Origin: CAZESS01 sp964414415
Lineage (GTDB): Archaea; Thermoplasmatota; E2; UBA202; DSCA01
Assembly: GCA_964414415.1 (NCBI GenBank)
Contig: CAYPWJ010000019.1
Location: 1-28,037 of the forward strand
Length of the DNA stretch: 28,037 nucleotides
Direction: 5' to 3'
Position numbers and translations under genes: made by a program. This document shows, piece by piece, positions 6,759 to 14,515 of the stretch (within the stretch, counting starts at the first letter, position 1; each line of letters begins with the position of its first letter). The notes under the pieces are model-generated. The model worked only from the letters and a program-made list of their open reading frames with translations, had not been told where the DNA came from and ran no database searches.

Positions 6759-8018
6759 CTACAGCGTGCCCAGGAGCAAAAGCACCCCGAGCAGAGAGCT
6801 CGTGCCGAGGACGTCCATCAGACCCGTGATGATAGGGATGGTGACGTTGTCAGGGTCGAAACCGAAGCGGAAGGCAACCATCGATGCATAATACGCGATG
6901 AAGTTCACCGCCAGGATGAGCATCTCGCCGGCCAGGATGGCGGCCAGCATCATCAGACCGAGAGAGGGCGACGTGGCACCGATGAAGCCGCTGATGGCAA
7001 ATGCTGCGGCGCCCAGCAGGGCAAACACCGGAAGGCCGATGACATGCATGATGGCAAAGAGGTTTTGCGCCTTGGCCGGGGGAAACCGGGCGTACTGCAG
7101 CGAGCCGAGGTGGAGCGCCGATGAAAACTTGGCCGCCAGAATGCCGCCGATGGCGCCGCCATCCTCAAGAAAGGCAGGGATCATGATGAGGATGCCGCCA
7201 GCGCCGACGAGGCCCTGGTAGGAAGTGCCGAGCACCGTACCGGAAATGGTGCCGAGCAGACCGCCCGCGAGGAGAATAGGGATGCTCTGCAGCAGAATCC
7301 GCTGGCAGTACGGCTTCGAAAGACGGGTGACAGACGCGACGATGCTGGCCACGGCGAGGACGGCAAAGACGCCGGCCAGCAGGAGCTTGACCGGATGCCC
7401 CATCGAATGTATGACCCAGAGCGAAAAAAAGAGAAACGGGAGGGTAACGATGTCGCCAGCCAGTGTGATGAACGGCGTGGTGACGTTGTCAGGGTCGAGG
7501 CCCCGACGATAGCTATAAAAGGCGATGAACAGGGTAAAGAGGAGCATGCAGCTGGCGGAAAGCAGCCCTGCCAGCAGCGCGATGAGTATCATGTCGAGCA
7601 GCGCGGCCTGGAGCCCGAGGGCGCCGGCGACGATGGTAGCCAGGGCGCCGAGGTAGATGCTCATCAGGATGGTGAGGATGAAGGATGCGCCGGTGTTCTG
7701 CCTGAGCAGCCTGCTGCCTGTAAAGGCGGGTGACAGCTGCCCGGTGTGGAGATAGGTGCCGAGGCGGGAGCCCAGCGAGGCGAACACGCTGCCGCGCATA
7801 CCAATGGCTGGAGGGATGAGCACGATGAGGGCCGGCAGCATCTCCAGCTGATTGGTGGAGACGCCGAGGATAGTACCGGTGAGCAGGTTGCCGAGCGTGG
7901 CAAAAATCAGAGAGAAAAGGGATTCCCGGGCTTCTTTAGCACCAAGGAGTGACCAGAGAGACTGGGGAATGATGCCCGGCGATGCGCCGGCAGATGAGCG
8001 ATGGCTTCCTCTCTCCAT
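6759..8018 (-). CDS. MgtE-type divalent cation transporter with duplicated channel domain
   Basis: A 419-residue membrane protein built from two MgtE-like transmembrane domains in tandem, a form known in archaea. Each half contains the pore motif: DPDNVTTP near residue 175 and DPDNVTIP near 388. Related helices (GMRGSVFASLGSRLGTYLHT and the later GAIGGILAAKFSSALHLGSL) confirm the duplication. The cytoplasmic N domain and CBS pair of bacterial MgtE are absent, so gating by those domains does not apply. Substrate is presumably Mg2+ or a similar divalent cation. The frame opens with GTG at 8027, but the ATG at 8018 is preceded by GTGATC, which matches the 16S tail, so 8018 is chosen. A T tract ends the gene. 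Confidence 0.88.
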   Translation of the reverse strand: MERGSHRSSAGASPGIIPQSLWSLLGAKEARESLFSLIFATLGNLLTGTILGVSTNQLEMLPALIVLIPPAIGMRGSVFASLGSRLGTYLHTGQLSPAFTGSRLLRQNTGASFILTILMSIYLGALATIVAGALGLQAALLDMILIALLAGLLSASCMLLFTLFIAFYSYRRGLDPDNVTTPFITLAGDIVTLPFLFFSLWVIHSMGHPVKLLLAGVFAVLAVASIVASVTRLSKPYCQRILLQSIPILLAGGLLGTISGTVLGTSYQGLVGAGGILIMIPAFLEDGGAIGGILAAKFSSALHLGSLQYARFPPAKAQNLFAIMHVIGLPVFALLGAAAFAISGFIGATSPSLGLMMLAAILAGEMLILAVNFIAYYASMVAFRFGFDPDNVTIPIITGLMDVLGTSSLLGVLLLLGTL

Positions 8019-8138
8019 AGAGATCACATCCGTTTTGACAACCCGGGGGTTCTTCTGGATCCGTCATGTGCTGACACATCGGAATTTGCGTCGCTTTATA
8101 TGCTTTTGCATGTTACTTGCTACCACGCATCTATTAAG

Positions 8139-8145
8139 TTTAAAT
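8139..8145 (+). promoter_or_regulatory. TATA box of gdhA
   Basis: TTTAAAT predicts a transcript start near 8167, nine bases before the ATG at 8176. A GAGG at 8166-8169 precedes the start. This spacing rejects the in-frame upstream starts. Confidence 0.55.
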
Positions 8146-8175
8146 GCGATGACTGCATTACCCGCGAGGATTACC

Positions 8176-9519
8176 ATGAAGGAAGAACTGAATCCCTTTA
8201 AAATAGCGCAGCAGCAACTGGATGGAGCAGCAGAGGCAATGGGACTCGACGAGGACATGCATGCCTACCTCCGCGAGCCGAAACGATTCCTCCGCATTAC
8301 CATCCCCGTAAAAATGGATGACGGCTCAACAGAAACATTCATCGGCTTCCGCTGCCAGTACAACGATGCCCTCGGGCCCACCAAAGGCGGCCTCCGGTGG
8401 CATCCAGACGAGACGGCCGACACCGTCAAGGCGCTGGCAGCCTGGATGACCTGGAAGACAGCCGTCGTCGACATTCCCTACGGCGGCGGCAAAGGCGGCA
8501 TCATCTGCAACCCCAAGGAGCTATCCGAGGGCGAGAAGGAACGACTGGCCCGCGGCTACATCCGCGCTCTCGGACGCTTCATCGGCCCCGAGCGAGACGT
8601 GCCGGCACCCGACGTCTACACCAACCCCCAGATCATGGCCTGGATGATGGACGAGTACAGCACCATCGTCGGCTACAACGCACCCGGCGTCATCACCGGC
8701 AAGCCCCTCGAGGTCGGCGGCAGCAAGGGGCGGATGGACGCGACAGCCCGGGGCGGCATGTTCGTGCTGCGCGAGGCAGCGAAATGCTGCGGCGTCACCC
8801 TCAAGGAAAACGGAGGCAAGATGCACAAGGCCTACGGAGAACTGCAACAACTCGAAGAGACGACACCGGCAGGCGAGGGTGTCACCATCGCCATCCAGGG
8901 CTACGGCAACGCCGGCCAGTACGCGCATCTGCTGCTGAAGCGACTGTTCCGCAACGCCAGGGTCGTAGCGTTGAGTGACTCAAGCGGCGGCATATACGTC
9001 GAGGACGGCATCCCCTGCAACAAGGCCATGGACGTCAAGGCAAGCGAGGGCGAGATAACCGCCTATCCAGGAGCGGAGCAGATATCCAACGAGGAGCTGC
9101 TCACGATGGACGTCGACATCCTGATCCCGGCAGCGCTCGAAAACGTGCTCACCGGCGACAACGCCGGTGACGTCGAAGCCACGATCGTCCTGGAGCTGGC
9201 GAACGGCCCCACGACACCCGAGGCTGACAAGATACTGCACAAGAACGGCGTCATGGTGCTGCCTGACTTCCTGGCAAACGCCGGCGGTGTGACCTGCAGC
9301 TACTTTGAATGGGTGCAGAACATCAACGGCTACTACTGGGACTACGAGGAAGTCTACCAGAAACTCGATGACAAGATGGCGAAGGCCTTCTGGGACGTCT
9401 ACAACACCCAGAAAGAGTATCTGGAGGACGAGGATCAGGACATCACCATGCGCACCGCGGCCTACATCGTCAGCATCGGACGCGTCGCAAAGGCCGCGCG
9501 GACCCGAGGCTGGGTCTAA
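8176..9519 (+). CDS. gdhA: Glutamate dehydrogenase
   Basis: A 447-residue hexameric-type Glu/Leu/Phe/Val dehydrogenase that reversibly deaminates glutamate to 2-oxoglutarate and ammonia with NAD(P). Clear landmarks are GPTKGGLRWHP, the active-site segment WKTAVVDIPYGGGKGG with its catalytic lysines, PAPDVYT, the dinucleotide-binding loop IQGYGNAGQYAHLL, and LANGPTTPEAD followed by LPDFLANAGGVTCSYFEW. The open frame extends upstream to 7852, but that part overlaps the divergent transporter and is not conserved-looking. The ATG at 8176 (MKEELNPFKIAQQQL) fits the family and the promoter. A short charged insert (KENGGKMHKAYGELQQLEET) precedes the Rossmann loop. It may run in the catabolic direction given the proteolytic context. 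Confidence 0.97.
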   Translation: MKEELNPFKIAQQQLDGAAEAMGLDEDMHAYLREPKRFLRITIPVKMDDGSTETFIGFRCQYNDALGPTKGGLRWHPDETADTVKALAAWMTWKTAVVDIPYGGGKGGIICNPKELSEGEKERLARGYIRALGRFIGPERDVPAPDVYTNPQIMAWMMDEYSTIVGYNAPGVITGKPLEVGGSKGRMDATARGGMFVLREAAKCCGVTLKENGGKMHKAYGELQQLEETTPAGEGVTIAIQGYGNAGQYAHLLLKRLFRNARVVALSDSSGGIYVEDGIPCNKAMDVKASEGEITAYPGAEQISNEELLTMDVDILIPAALENVLTGDNAGDVEATIVLELANGPTTPEADKILHKNGVMVLPDFLANAGGVTCSYFEWVQNINGYYWDYEEVYQKLDDKMAKAFWDVYNTQKEYLEDEDQDITMRTAAYIVSIGRVAKAARTRGWV

Positions 9520-9524
9520 CCCAC

Positions 9525-9562
9525 CTCTTTTTCCTTCCCCTGTCTCTTCTTTTCCATCTCTC
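9525..9562 (+). terminator. Pyrimidine-rich terminator after gdhA
   Basis: A C/T-rich stretch with runs of four and five Ts begins six bases after the gdhA stop. The remaining bases up to 9691 contain no gene that I can support. Confidence 0.55.
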
Positions 9563-9691
9563 CTGCAAACAGTTCATACGCCGGAGCGTACAAAAAACAA
9601 TAGGTCCATCGACGCGGGAGACAGCCGTGACGCTGCCCACCAAGCGCTCATATAGCCTGTCGTCGCCACTGGGAATCCCGCCGCGGTGACG

Positions 9692-10198
9692 CTACGGCTG
9701 CATCTCTTCCGTGCTGAAGGAAACGAAGCGGCTGCCGCCGATGTGAGCGAGGAAGCGCTCCGGCCGTGCAGGCGTGGTGCCGTCGTATGCATCGCCGTCG
9801 ACGCTGTGGCCGACGACCTCCGCGACGAACAGCGTATGGTCGCCGTAGCTCGGGCTGTCGACGACCTCGCATTCCAGGTTGGCGAGCGCCTCGGCGATAC
9901 CGGGCACCGCTATCTGCTGCGACGGCGTGAAGGTCACGTCCATCTGCTCCGTCTTGGCGGGACCGCTCCGGGTGCCGGCGGTCCAGACGTCCTCGAGCAT
10001 CTCGGTGGAGGGAACGCTGATGACGAACGCCGTTTCTTTTTTGACGCGGTCGTGGGTCGTCCGCCCGGGAGCGACGGAGACACCGACGAGCAACGGCTTC
10101 CGGGAGATGACGGTGACCCAGTCGGCGGTCATCACGTCCGGCGTCTCGGTGCCGCTCACGATGAGAAACGACCGGAGGGGATACAGGAGATGGTACAT
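9692..10198 (-). CDS. Flavin reductase-like FMN-binding split-barrel protein
   Basis: A 168-residue protein of the flavin reductase-like domain family, which binds FMN and passes hydride or electrons to flavin or a partner protein. The pattern is the usual one: a start such as FLIVSGTETPDVMTADWVTV (nucleotide contact region), SVAPGRTTHDRVKKETAFVI, an ECEVVDSPSYGDHTLFVAEV segment, then a short tail. The length is typical. It is divergent from the toxin-antitoxin pair. Natural electron donor and acceptor cannot be read from the sequence; in anaerobic archaea such proteins are sometimes ferredoxin- or rubredoxin-linked. Confidence 0.85.
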   Translation of the reverse strand: MYHLLYPLRSFLIVSGTETPDVMTADWVTVISRKPLLVGVSVAPGRTTHDRVKKETAFVISVPSTEMLEDVWTAGTRSGPAKTEQMDVTFTPSQQIAVPGIAEALANLECEVVDSPSYGDHTLFVAEVVGHSVDGDAYDGTTPARPERFLAHIGGSRFVSFSTEEMQP

Positions 10199-10222
10199 AC
10201 CGTATTAAACGGAAACGGGATG

Positions 10223-10230
10223 AAATATGT
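10223..10230 (-). promoter_or_regulatory. Possible TATA box of the flavin reductase-like gene
   Basis: ACATATTT on the minus strand is centred 29 bases before the ATG at 10198, consistent with a leader of a few bases. A single weak match. Confidence 0.4.
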
Positions 10231-10277
10231 TACGCCGGTATCCACAGCGGCTGACGTGAAGCGGAGCAGGGAAAAGG

Positions 10278-10284
10278 TAATAAA
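10278..10284 (+). promoter_or_regulatory. Possible TATA box of the toxin-antitoxin operon
   Basis: TAATAAA is centred 28 bases before the ATG at 10309. Spacing supports a near-leaderless start at 10309, not the TTG at 10288. Confidence 0.45.
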
Positions 10285-10308
10285 CAATTGCGGGGATTGA
10301 ATGGCACA

Positions 10309-10482
10309 ATGGAAATCACCATGGAGCGTCTGCACGAAGATATTATTGACCTCCGGAGAGAGGTGGAACGCATAAAACACATGCTGGAAGAAGACTACGA
10401 GCTGAGCGAAGAAGCACGGCAGGCACTGGCCAGCGCCCGCAATACGTCGGAATCCGAATACGTGAATCTCGATGACGTATAA
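10309..10482 (+). CDS. RelB-type antitoxin (small coiled protein)
   Basis: A 57-residue protein, mostly one charged helix (ERLHEDIIDLRREVERIKHM) followed by a flexible tail with EEARQALASARN. The size, the helical N-terminus and its place directly before a RelE-type toxin are those of archaeal RelB-like antitoxins, which wrap around and block the toxin and repress the operon. It shows no recognisable DNA-binding ribbon-helix-helix, so autoregulation is uncertain. The end overlaps the toxin start by 11 bases. The frame could open at a TTG at 10288, but the promoter position favours the ATG at 10309; an ATG at 10321 is also possible. Confidence 0.75.
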   Translation: MEITMERLHEDIIDLRREVERIKHMLEEDYELSEEARQALASARNTSESEYVNLDDV

Positions 10483-10726
10483 GGTCAAACTGCATCCCAA
10501 CGTAGCAAAATTTCTCGAGAAGGCACCGAGGGACGTCGCCGACAGGATTAAAGACAAGCTGCGCCAGCTTCGGGATAAGCCCTTCCGCTATATGGAACAT
10601 TACGCCAGCGGGGATGTCCACAAGTTGCGCATCGGGGACCACCGTGCATTGATCGATGTCGACACCCGGCGCAACATCCTGTTCGTCCAAGTGATAGACA
10701 GGCGGGACAGGATATACAAACGGTGA
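10472..10726 (+). CDS. RelE/ParE-family toxin
   Basis: An 84-residue toxin of the RelE/ParE fold, predicted to cut mRNA in the ribosome. It starts YKVKLHPNVAKFLEK and continues with a helical hairpin (PRDVADRIKDKLRQL), then the strands HKLRIGDHRALIDVD and NILFVQVIDRRDRIYKR. The terminal DRRDRIYKR basic tail matches archaeal RelE proteins such as those of Pyrococcus and Methanocaldococcus. The start overlaps the antitoxin stop, as is usual for this pair. A RelE role as ribonuclease is more likely than a gyrase-targeting ParE role because of the tail, but this needs a test. Confidence 0.88.
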   Translation: MTYKVKLHPNVAKFLEKAPRDVADRIKDKLRQLRDKPFRYMEHYASGDVHKLRIGDHRALIDVDTRRNILFVQVIDRRDRIYKR

Positions 10727-10746
10727 GGAAACAGGGACAGACAATC

Positions 10747-10753
10747 TTTTAAT
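10747..10753 (+). promoter_or_regulatory. TATA box of the translin gene
   Basis: TTTTAAT is centred 24 bases before the ATG at 10774, so the mRNA should begin at the start codon. Confidence 0.6.
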
Positions 10754-10773
10754 GCCGCCCGCTATTATCCTGC

Positions 10774-11457
10774 ATGGACAACCTGGGAGACATCGCCGAC
10801 AGGATAGAGGAGCGGCTCAACGAGAAAGATGCGCTACGTGAGGCGACGCTGAAGCAGTGCCGGGACATCATCCGATGCAGCCGCAAGTGCATCAGCCTGC
10901 TGCACAACGACGCGGTCGACGAGGCGAGAGACATGGCGGCGGAGGCCCACGATGTCAATGCATCTCTCAAGGAGGACATCGCGGGGCATCCGGACATCCG
11001 GACGGCCGGGTATATGGAGAATGCGTCGCAGGAGCTGGCCGAAGCGCACCTCTTCCTCGCGATACACCAGGGCGACGAGCTGCCGTATCCGGAGGACCTG
11101 GGCATCACCTATACCTCGTATTTGCTCGGTCTGGGCGACCTGGTCGGCGAGCTGCGGCGCCGGGCAGTCAATCTCCTCCGCGACGACGACGTCGGCGCGG
11201 TGGAACAGCTGCTGCGGCAGATGGAGGCCATCTGCGACCACCTGATGGAGTTTGATTATCCGTCAGGGCTCGTCCCGGTGAAACGGAAGCAGGATGTCGC
11301 CAAGAAGATACTCGAGCGGCTCCGCGGCGAGGTGGTCATGTACAAGAAAAACAGGGCCGTGGAGGAAAAAATGGACCTGCTGCTCCGTCATCTCCAGAAA
11401 GGGCAAGGCGCAGGCGGCGAGGACGACTTCGACCTGGATGTCAACTCGGTGTGGTAG
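10774..11457 (+). CDS. Archaeal translin-family protein
   Basis: A 227-residue all-helical protein of the translin family, which assembles into octamers and binds or degrades single-stranded RNA or DNA. The family pattern is clear: RDIIRCSRKCISLLHN, AGYMENASQELAEAHLF, GLGDLVGELRRRAVNLL, and the signature DHLMEFDYPSGLVPVKRKQD with the following ERLRGEV. In eukaryotes the partner TRAX gives nuclease activity; archaea have stand-alone homologues with proposed RNA roles. The acidic C-terminal tail (GGEDDFDLDVNSVW) is beyond the usual core. Its promoter predicts a leaderless mRNA. It ends only two bases from the convergent elbB stop. Confidence 0.9.
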   Translation: MDNLGDIADRIEERLNEKDALREATLKQCRDIIRCSRKCISLLHNDAVDEARDMAAEAHDVNASLKEDIAGHPDIRTAGYMENASQELAEAHLFLAIHQGDELPYPEDLGITYTSYLLGLGDLVGELRRRAVNLLRDDDVGAVEQLLRQMEAICDHLMEFDYPSGLVPVKRKQDVAKKILERLRGEVVMYKKNRAVEEKMDLLLRHLQKGQGAGGEDDFDLDVNSVW

Positions 11458-11459
11458 CG

Positions 11460-12119
11460 CTACGCCATCGCCGCAACGCGGGCGACGAGTTGCTCGATGC
11501 CGTCGGCAGCCTCGCTGATGTCCTTCGCCGTGACGTAGGCTGGCGTCGTGACGATGCGGTTTGCTTCGTCGACGCAGGCATCGTCAACCTCCTTTGCCAT
11601 GTGCCGACCGCCGAGCTGTTCGACGGCTGCCGCCATGTCGGCCACGTCGCCAAGGGTAACGGTCGGCGTGACGTCCATGTCCTCGAAGGCCTTTACGACG
11701 AGCAGCGGCGATATGCAGATGGCCCCGATGGGGTTTTCCTCGGCGTAGGTGTCACGGATGGCCTGCCGCACCAGGGGATCGATGTCGCAGTCGACGCCGT
11801 CGATGGCAAAGGTAAACAGGTTTTTTGCCACGCCGTTGCCGCCGGGGAATATCAGGGCGTCGTAGTCCTCCGGCTGGTAGTCGTCAAGCGGGTGGATGTC
11901 GCCGCGGGCGATACGCGCCGCCTCAGTCAGCACGTTGCGTTCCTCGTTCATTGTTTCCTCGCCGACGTGGTCAATGACTTCATGCTGCAGCTTGTCCGGG
12001 GCGAAGCAGTCGTAGGTGTGCCCCGCGCGCTTGATGGCGAGCAGCGTTATGGTGGCCTCGTGTATCTCGGAGCCGTCATGGACGCCGCAGCCGGCCAGCA
12101 CAACAGCGATTTTTTTCAT
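11460..12119 (-). CDS. elbB: ElbB-like DJ-1/PfpI family glyoxalase
   Basis: A 219-residue class I glutamine amidotransferase-like protein of the ElbB branch. The N-terminal GCGVHDGSEIHEA is distinctive for ElbB, the nucleophile elbow is AICISP (Cys), and LIFPGGNGVAKNL lies in between. In Escherichia coli ElbB has glyoxalase activity on glyoxal, and it was historically linked to isoprenoid synthesis. It is probably a detoxifying enzyme for reactive aldehydes. The gene is convergent with translin and divergent from the ribosomal protein operon, with a possible TATA (TTAATAAT complement) at 12147-12154. Confidence 0.92.
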   Translation of the reverse strand: MKKIAVVLAGCGVHDGSEIHEATITLLAIKRAGHTYDCFAPDKLQHEVIDHVGEETMNEERNVLTEAARIARGDIHPLDDYQPEDYDALIFPGGNGVAKNLFTFAIDGVDCDIDPLVRQAIRDTYAEENPIGAICISPLLVVKAFEDMDVTPTVTLGDVADMAAAVEQLGGRHMAKEVDDACVDEANRIVTTPAYVTAKDISEAADGIEQLVARVAAMA

Positions 12120-12146
12120 GGTATCGCGGCTATAAGCATGCTGGTG

Positions 12147-12154
12147 TTAATAAT
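12147..12154 (-). promoter_or_regulatory. Possible TATA box of elbB
   Basis: ATTATTAA on the minus strand is centred about 32 bases before the ATG at 12119, giving a leader of around 6 bases. A second A/T patch at 12131-12136 is too close to the start. Confidence 0.35.
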
Positions 12155-12252
12155 GTTTGTGACACCCCTCGGTCGCCGCCCCGGGGGCATCCATCAGGCT
12201 GCCGGACGCCTTGCCTGTTCGTCGCTGATGGCGACGCCGGCGAGACCACCAT

Positions 12253-12261
12253 TTTTATATA
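12253..12261 (+). promoter_or_regulatory. TATA box of the eL42-eS27-aIF2 alpha operon
   Basis: TTTTATATA is centred 27 bases before the ATG at 12284. This rules out the upstream in-frame ATG at 12263, which lies too close to the TATA box, and predicts a leaderless operon mRNA. Confidence 0.65.
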
Positions 12262-12283
12262 CATGGGGGCATTACAACACCTG

Positions 12284-12559
12284 ATGAAACGACCCTCCAC
12301 CATCAAGACTTACTGTCCCTTCTGCGAGGAGCACACGGAGCACGACCTCAAACGGGTGAAAAAACATAAGGCGTCGGAGTTCAAGCAGGGTCAGCGACGC
12401 TTCCGCCGCGTGACCTCCGGATACCGGGGCTATCCCCGGCCGAAACCGCAGGGTGACAAGCCGACGAAGCGCGTATATCTGCGGTATACCTGCAAGGAAT
12501 GCGGCAAGGCGCATCAGAAGAAGGGCGTTCGGGCCAAGCGATTTGAGTTTGACAGGTGA
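12284..12559 (+). CDS. rpl44e: Large ribosomal subunit protein eL42 (L44e)
   Basis: A 91-residue zinc-binding ribosomal protein of the 50S subunit, located near the E site. The zinc ligands are CPFCEEH near the start and CKECGK near the end, with the basic core FKQGQRRFRRVTSGYRGYPRPK. It begins MKRPSTIKTYCPF, as homologues do. The frame has an earlier ATG at 12263, but the TATA position excludes it. It heads the conserved archaeal operon eL42-eS27-aIF2 alpha-Nop10-PAC2, with four bases separating it from eS27. Confidence 0.96.
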   Translation: MKRPSTIKTYCPFCEEHTEHDLKRVKKHKASEFKQGQRRFRRVTSGYRGYPRPKPQGDKPTKRVYLRYTCKECGKAHQKKGVRAKRFEFDR

Positions 12560-12563
12560 TCCA

Positions 12564-12728
12564 GTGGGACGATTTGTCAAGGTAAAGTGTAGCGACTGCA
12601 ACAACGAGCAGATTATTTTCAAGAAGGCCAGCACCGAGGTGCTCTGCCAGGTATGCGGCGGTGTGCTGGCGGAACCGACCGGTGGCGCTGCCGAGATAAA
12701 AGGAGAGACTGTTGAGGAGTTAGCGTAA
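12564..12728 (+). CDS. rps27e: Small ribosomal subunit protein eS27
   Basis: A 54-residue zinc-ribbon protein of the 30S subunit. It begins with a GTG codon read as Met (MGRFVKVKCSDCNNEQIIF), preceded by AGGTGAT as ribosome binding site overlapping the end of eL42. The four zinc cysteines are CSDC and CQVC, followed by the typical GGVLAEPTGG and an acidic tail. A longer open frame begins at 12453, but it overlaps eL42 and has no ribosomal-protein similarity, so the GTG start is chosen. Confidence 0.96.
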   Translation: MGRFVKVKCSDCNNEQIIFKKASTEVLCQVCGGVLAEPTGGAAEIKGETVEELA

Positions 12729-12731
12729 TCC

Positions 12732-13514
12732 ATGCCGGCAAAAAACTTCCCGGACAAGGGCGAACTCGTGGTGTGCACCGTCGACAAGGCCAAAGGATTC
12801 GGTGCCTTCGTCAGGCTGGAGGAGTACCCGGATCTGGAGGGATTTATCCACATCAAGGAAGTCGCCCCGGGATGGATAAAGAACATCCGGAACCACGTCA
12901 AATCAGGCCAGCGGGTGGTCTGCAAGGTCATGGACGTCGAGCCGAGCAAGGACTCCGTCGATTTGTCTCTCAAAAGGGTCAACGACCATCAGCGCCGGAG
13001 AAAGATACAGCAGTGGAAAAACGAGTCAAAGGCTGAAAATCTGCTGCGTATCGTCGCCGATCGTCTCGACGAGGACTTCGAGGACTGCCTGGAGGAGTTC
13101 GGGTACGACCTCGTGAAAACATATGACTCCCTGTACGAGGCGTTCCAGGAAGCCGCCTCGGACGAGGAAGCCCTCGCGGAGGCAGGCTTCACCGGAGACT
13201 GGGTTGACGTCTTCGTCGATGTCGCCCAGGAAAACATCGTCATTCCAACCGTCACGATTACCGGATACGTGGAATTGTTTTCTCCAGAGCGAGATGGCAT
13301 CGAGCATGTCAAAGATGCATTGAAAGAAATCGAGATGGAGAACAACGACGTCGCCGTTGCGGTCAAATACGTGTCGGCGCCGCTATACCGGATAGACGTC
13401 ACCGCTCCAGACTACAAACTGGCGGAAAGCGAACTGCGTGACAGAGCCGAGCAGGGCGTCTCCTACATCGAGGAGCATGGCGGAACCGGCTGTTTCAAGC
13501 GGGAAATCGAGTGA
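12732..13514 (+). CDS. eif2a: Translation initiation factor aIF2 subunit alpha
   Basis: A 260-residue alpha subunit of the heterotrimeric factor aIF2 that brings initiator Met-tRNA to the ribosome. Residues 9-85 form the S1 (OB-fold) domain (GELVVCTVDKAKGFGAFVRL, GFIHIKEVAPGWIKNIRNHV, DSVDLSLKRVNDHQRRRK). A helical domain follows (about 86-170), then the alpha/beta C-domain that binds the gamma subunit (PTVTITGYVELFSPERDGIE to the end). The length is that of archaeal homologues. It starts three bases after eS27. The position of the eukaryotic regulatory Ser51 is not conserved in archaea and carries no clear meaning here. Confidence 0.96.
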   Translation: MPAKNFPDKGELVVCTVDKAKGFGAFVRLEEYPDLEGFIHIKEVAPGWIKNIRNHVKSGQRVVCKVMDVEPSKDSVDLSLKRVNDHQRRRKIQQWKNESKAENLLRIVADRLDEDFEDCLEEFGYDLVKTYDSLYEAFQEAASDEEALAEAGFTGDWVDVFVDVAQENIVIPTVTITGYVELFSPERDGIEHVKDALKEIEMENNDVAVAVKYVSAPLYRIDVTAPDYKLAESELRDRAEQGVSYIEEHGGTGCFKREIE

Positions 13515-13516
13515 CG

Positions 13517-13681
13517 ATGTCCAGCATGCGATACTGCACGCGCTGTCAGCAGTACACCCTGAAAGAGCGCTGCCCGTCCTGCGGCGGGGAAACATGCACG
13601 CCGGAGCCGGCCCGGTTTTCTCCGCAGGACCCCTACGGCGAGTATCGCCGGCGATTGAAAAAAGAGCAAAGGAGTGAATAA
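13517..13681 (+). CDS. nop10: H/ACA ribonucleoprotein subunit Nop10
   Basis: A 54-residue protein of the H/ACA guide-RNA complex for rRNA pseudouridylation, binding Cbf5. It reads MRYCTRCQQYTLKERC and then PSCGG, with C-X2-C pairs forming a zinc ribbon. It continues PEPARFSPQDPYGEYRRRLK, the core Nop10 signature. The start is taken as ATG at 13517; ATG at 13526 (MRYCTRC) is equally good and closer to the usual family start. It lies between aIF2 alpha and PAC2, the conserved archaeal place, with two bases to each neighbour. It is easily missed because it is so short. Confidence 0.93.
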   Translation: MSSMRYCTRCQQYTLKERCPSCGGETCTPEPARFSPQDPYGEYRRRLKKEQRSE

Positions 13682-13683
13682 GT

Positions 13684-14457
13684 ATGGACGAGGCATCAAT
13701 GCGTATAGACGAGGCAAGCATCGTGTTTTCAGAGAAACCCGAGCTGACGGAACCGATTTTGATCGAGGGGCTACCCGGCGTGGGCAACGTCGGGAAGCTC
13801 GCTGCGGAGCACCTCATCGACGAGATCGGGGCCACCAAGTATGCGGATATCTACTCGACGGATTTCCCGCCCCAGGTGTTCGTCAACGACGACGGCACCA
13901 TCAAGCTCGCCCGCAACGAGCTCTACTACTGGAACGGCCCGGTCGACCTGGTTATTCTCACCGGCGACTACCAGGGGCTCTCCACCCGCGGGCAGTACGT
14001 CCTCGTCCAGTCGATTCTCCAACTGGTGCAGGAATACGGCACCCGGCGCATCTACACCCTCGGCGGATACGGCGTCGGCGTCGAAGTTGAGGAGCCAACG
14101 GTCACCGGAGCTGCAACGCACCCGGAGCTCATCGAGGAGCTCGAGGAATACGGCATCGTGTTCCAGGACAAGGGAGGCGGCGGCATCGTCGGTGCGTCCG
14201 GCCTGCTGCTGGGCATCGGCAAGATGATGGATATGGAGGGCGTCTGCCTCATGGGAGAAACGTCAGGATACATGGTGGATCCCGGCAGCGCCCGCGAAGT
14301 GCTGAAGATCCTGGCGGGCATCCTGGACGTCGACATCGGCTTCGCGAAGCTCGAGGAAAAAGCCGAGGAGATCAGCAAGATAGCGCAGCGCATCAAGCAG
14401 CTCGAGCAGAGCGGCGGGTCGGACAAGGAAGCCGGCGACCTTCATTACATCGGGTGA
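13684..14457 (+). CDS. PAC2-family protein (proteasome assembly chaperone-like)
   Basis: A 257-residue protein of the PAC2 family (archaeal COG2047 type), related to eukaryotic proteasome assembly chaperone 2. The pattern is the N-terminal PILIEGLPGVGNVGKLAAEH, YADIYSTDFPPQVFVNDDG, LVILTGDYQG, RIYTLGGYGVG, and a VGASGLLLGIG plus CLMGETSGYMVDP segment. A coiled C-terminus (EISKIAQRIKQLEQSGG) follows. Its place at the end of the ribosomal/initiation-factor operon is conserved in archaea, but its cellular role there is not established. It begins two bases after nop10, with the AAGTATG context giving no strong ribosome binding site. Confidence 0.93.
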   Translation: MDEASMRIDEASIVFSEKPELTEPILIEGLPGVGNVGKLAAEHLIDEIGATKYADIYSTDFPPQVFVNDDGTIKLARNELYYWNGPVDLVILTGDYQGLSTRGQYVLVQSILQLVQEYGTRRIYTLGGYGVGVEVEEPTVTGAATHPELIEELEEYGIVFQDKGGGGIVGASGLLLGIGKMMDMEGVCLMGETSGYMVDPGSAREVLKILAGILDVDIGFAKLEEKAEEISKIAQRIKQLEQSGGSDKEAGDLHYIG

Positions 14458-14486
14458 TGCAAAGCCGTCCGCCCGGCACGCCAGAT

Positions 14487-14494
14487 TTTAAATA
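14487..14494 (+). promoter_or_regulatory. TATA box of the acyltransferase (E2-like) gene
   Basis: TTTAAATA is centred 25 bases before the GTG at 14516 and 34 before the ATG at 14525. A GGAGG at 14510-14514 suits the ATG if there is a short leader, so two start choices remain. Confidence 0.55.
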
Positions 14495-14515
14495 AACTGG
14501 CGGTGTTTTGGAGGC

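Noticed and set aside
8066..8079. ATGTG-CTGA-CACAT inverted repeat between the transporter gene and gdhA
   Set aside because: The arms are only five bases and are not placed over a TATA box or BRE; chance is likely.
7852..8175. N-terminal extension of glutamate dehydrogenase
   Set aside because: The extension overlaps the divergent transporter gene, and the promoter and family start point to the ATG at 8176.
9645..9660. TATA-like CTCATATAGC on the plus strand after gdhA
   Set aside because: No start codon with a credible frame lies about 25 bases downstream; the sequence beyond is the convergent flavin reductase-like gene.
12453..12563. N-terminal extension of eS27
   Set aside because: It overlaps eL42 in another frame; the GTG at 12564 with a ribosome binding site matches the usual eS27 start.
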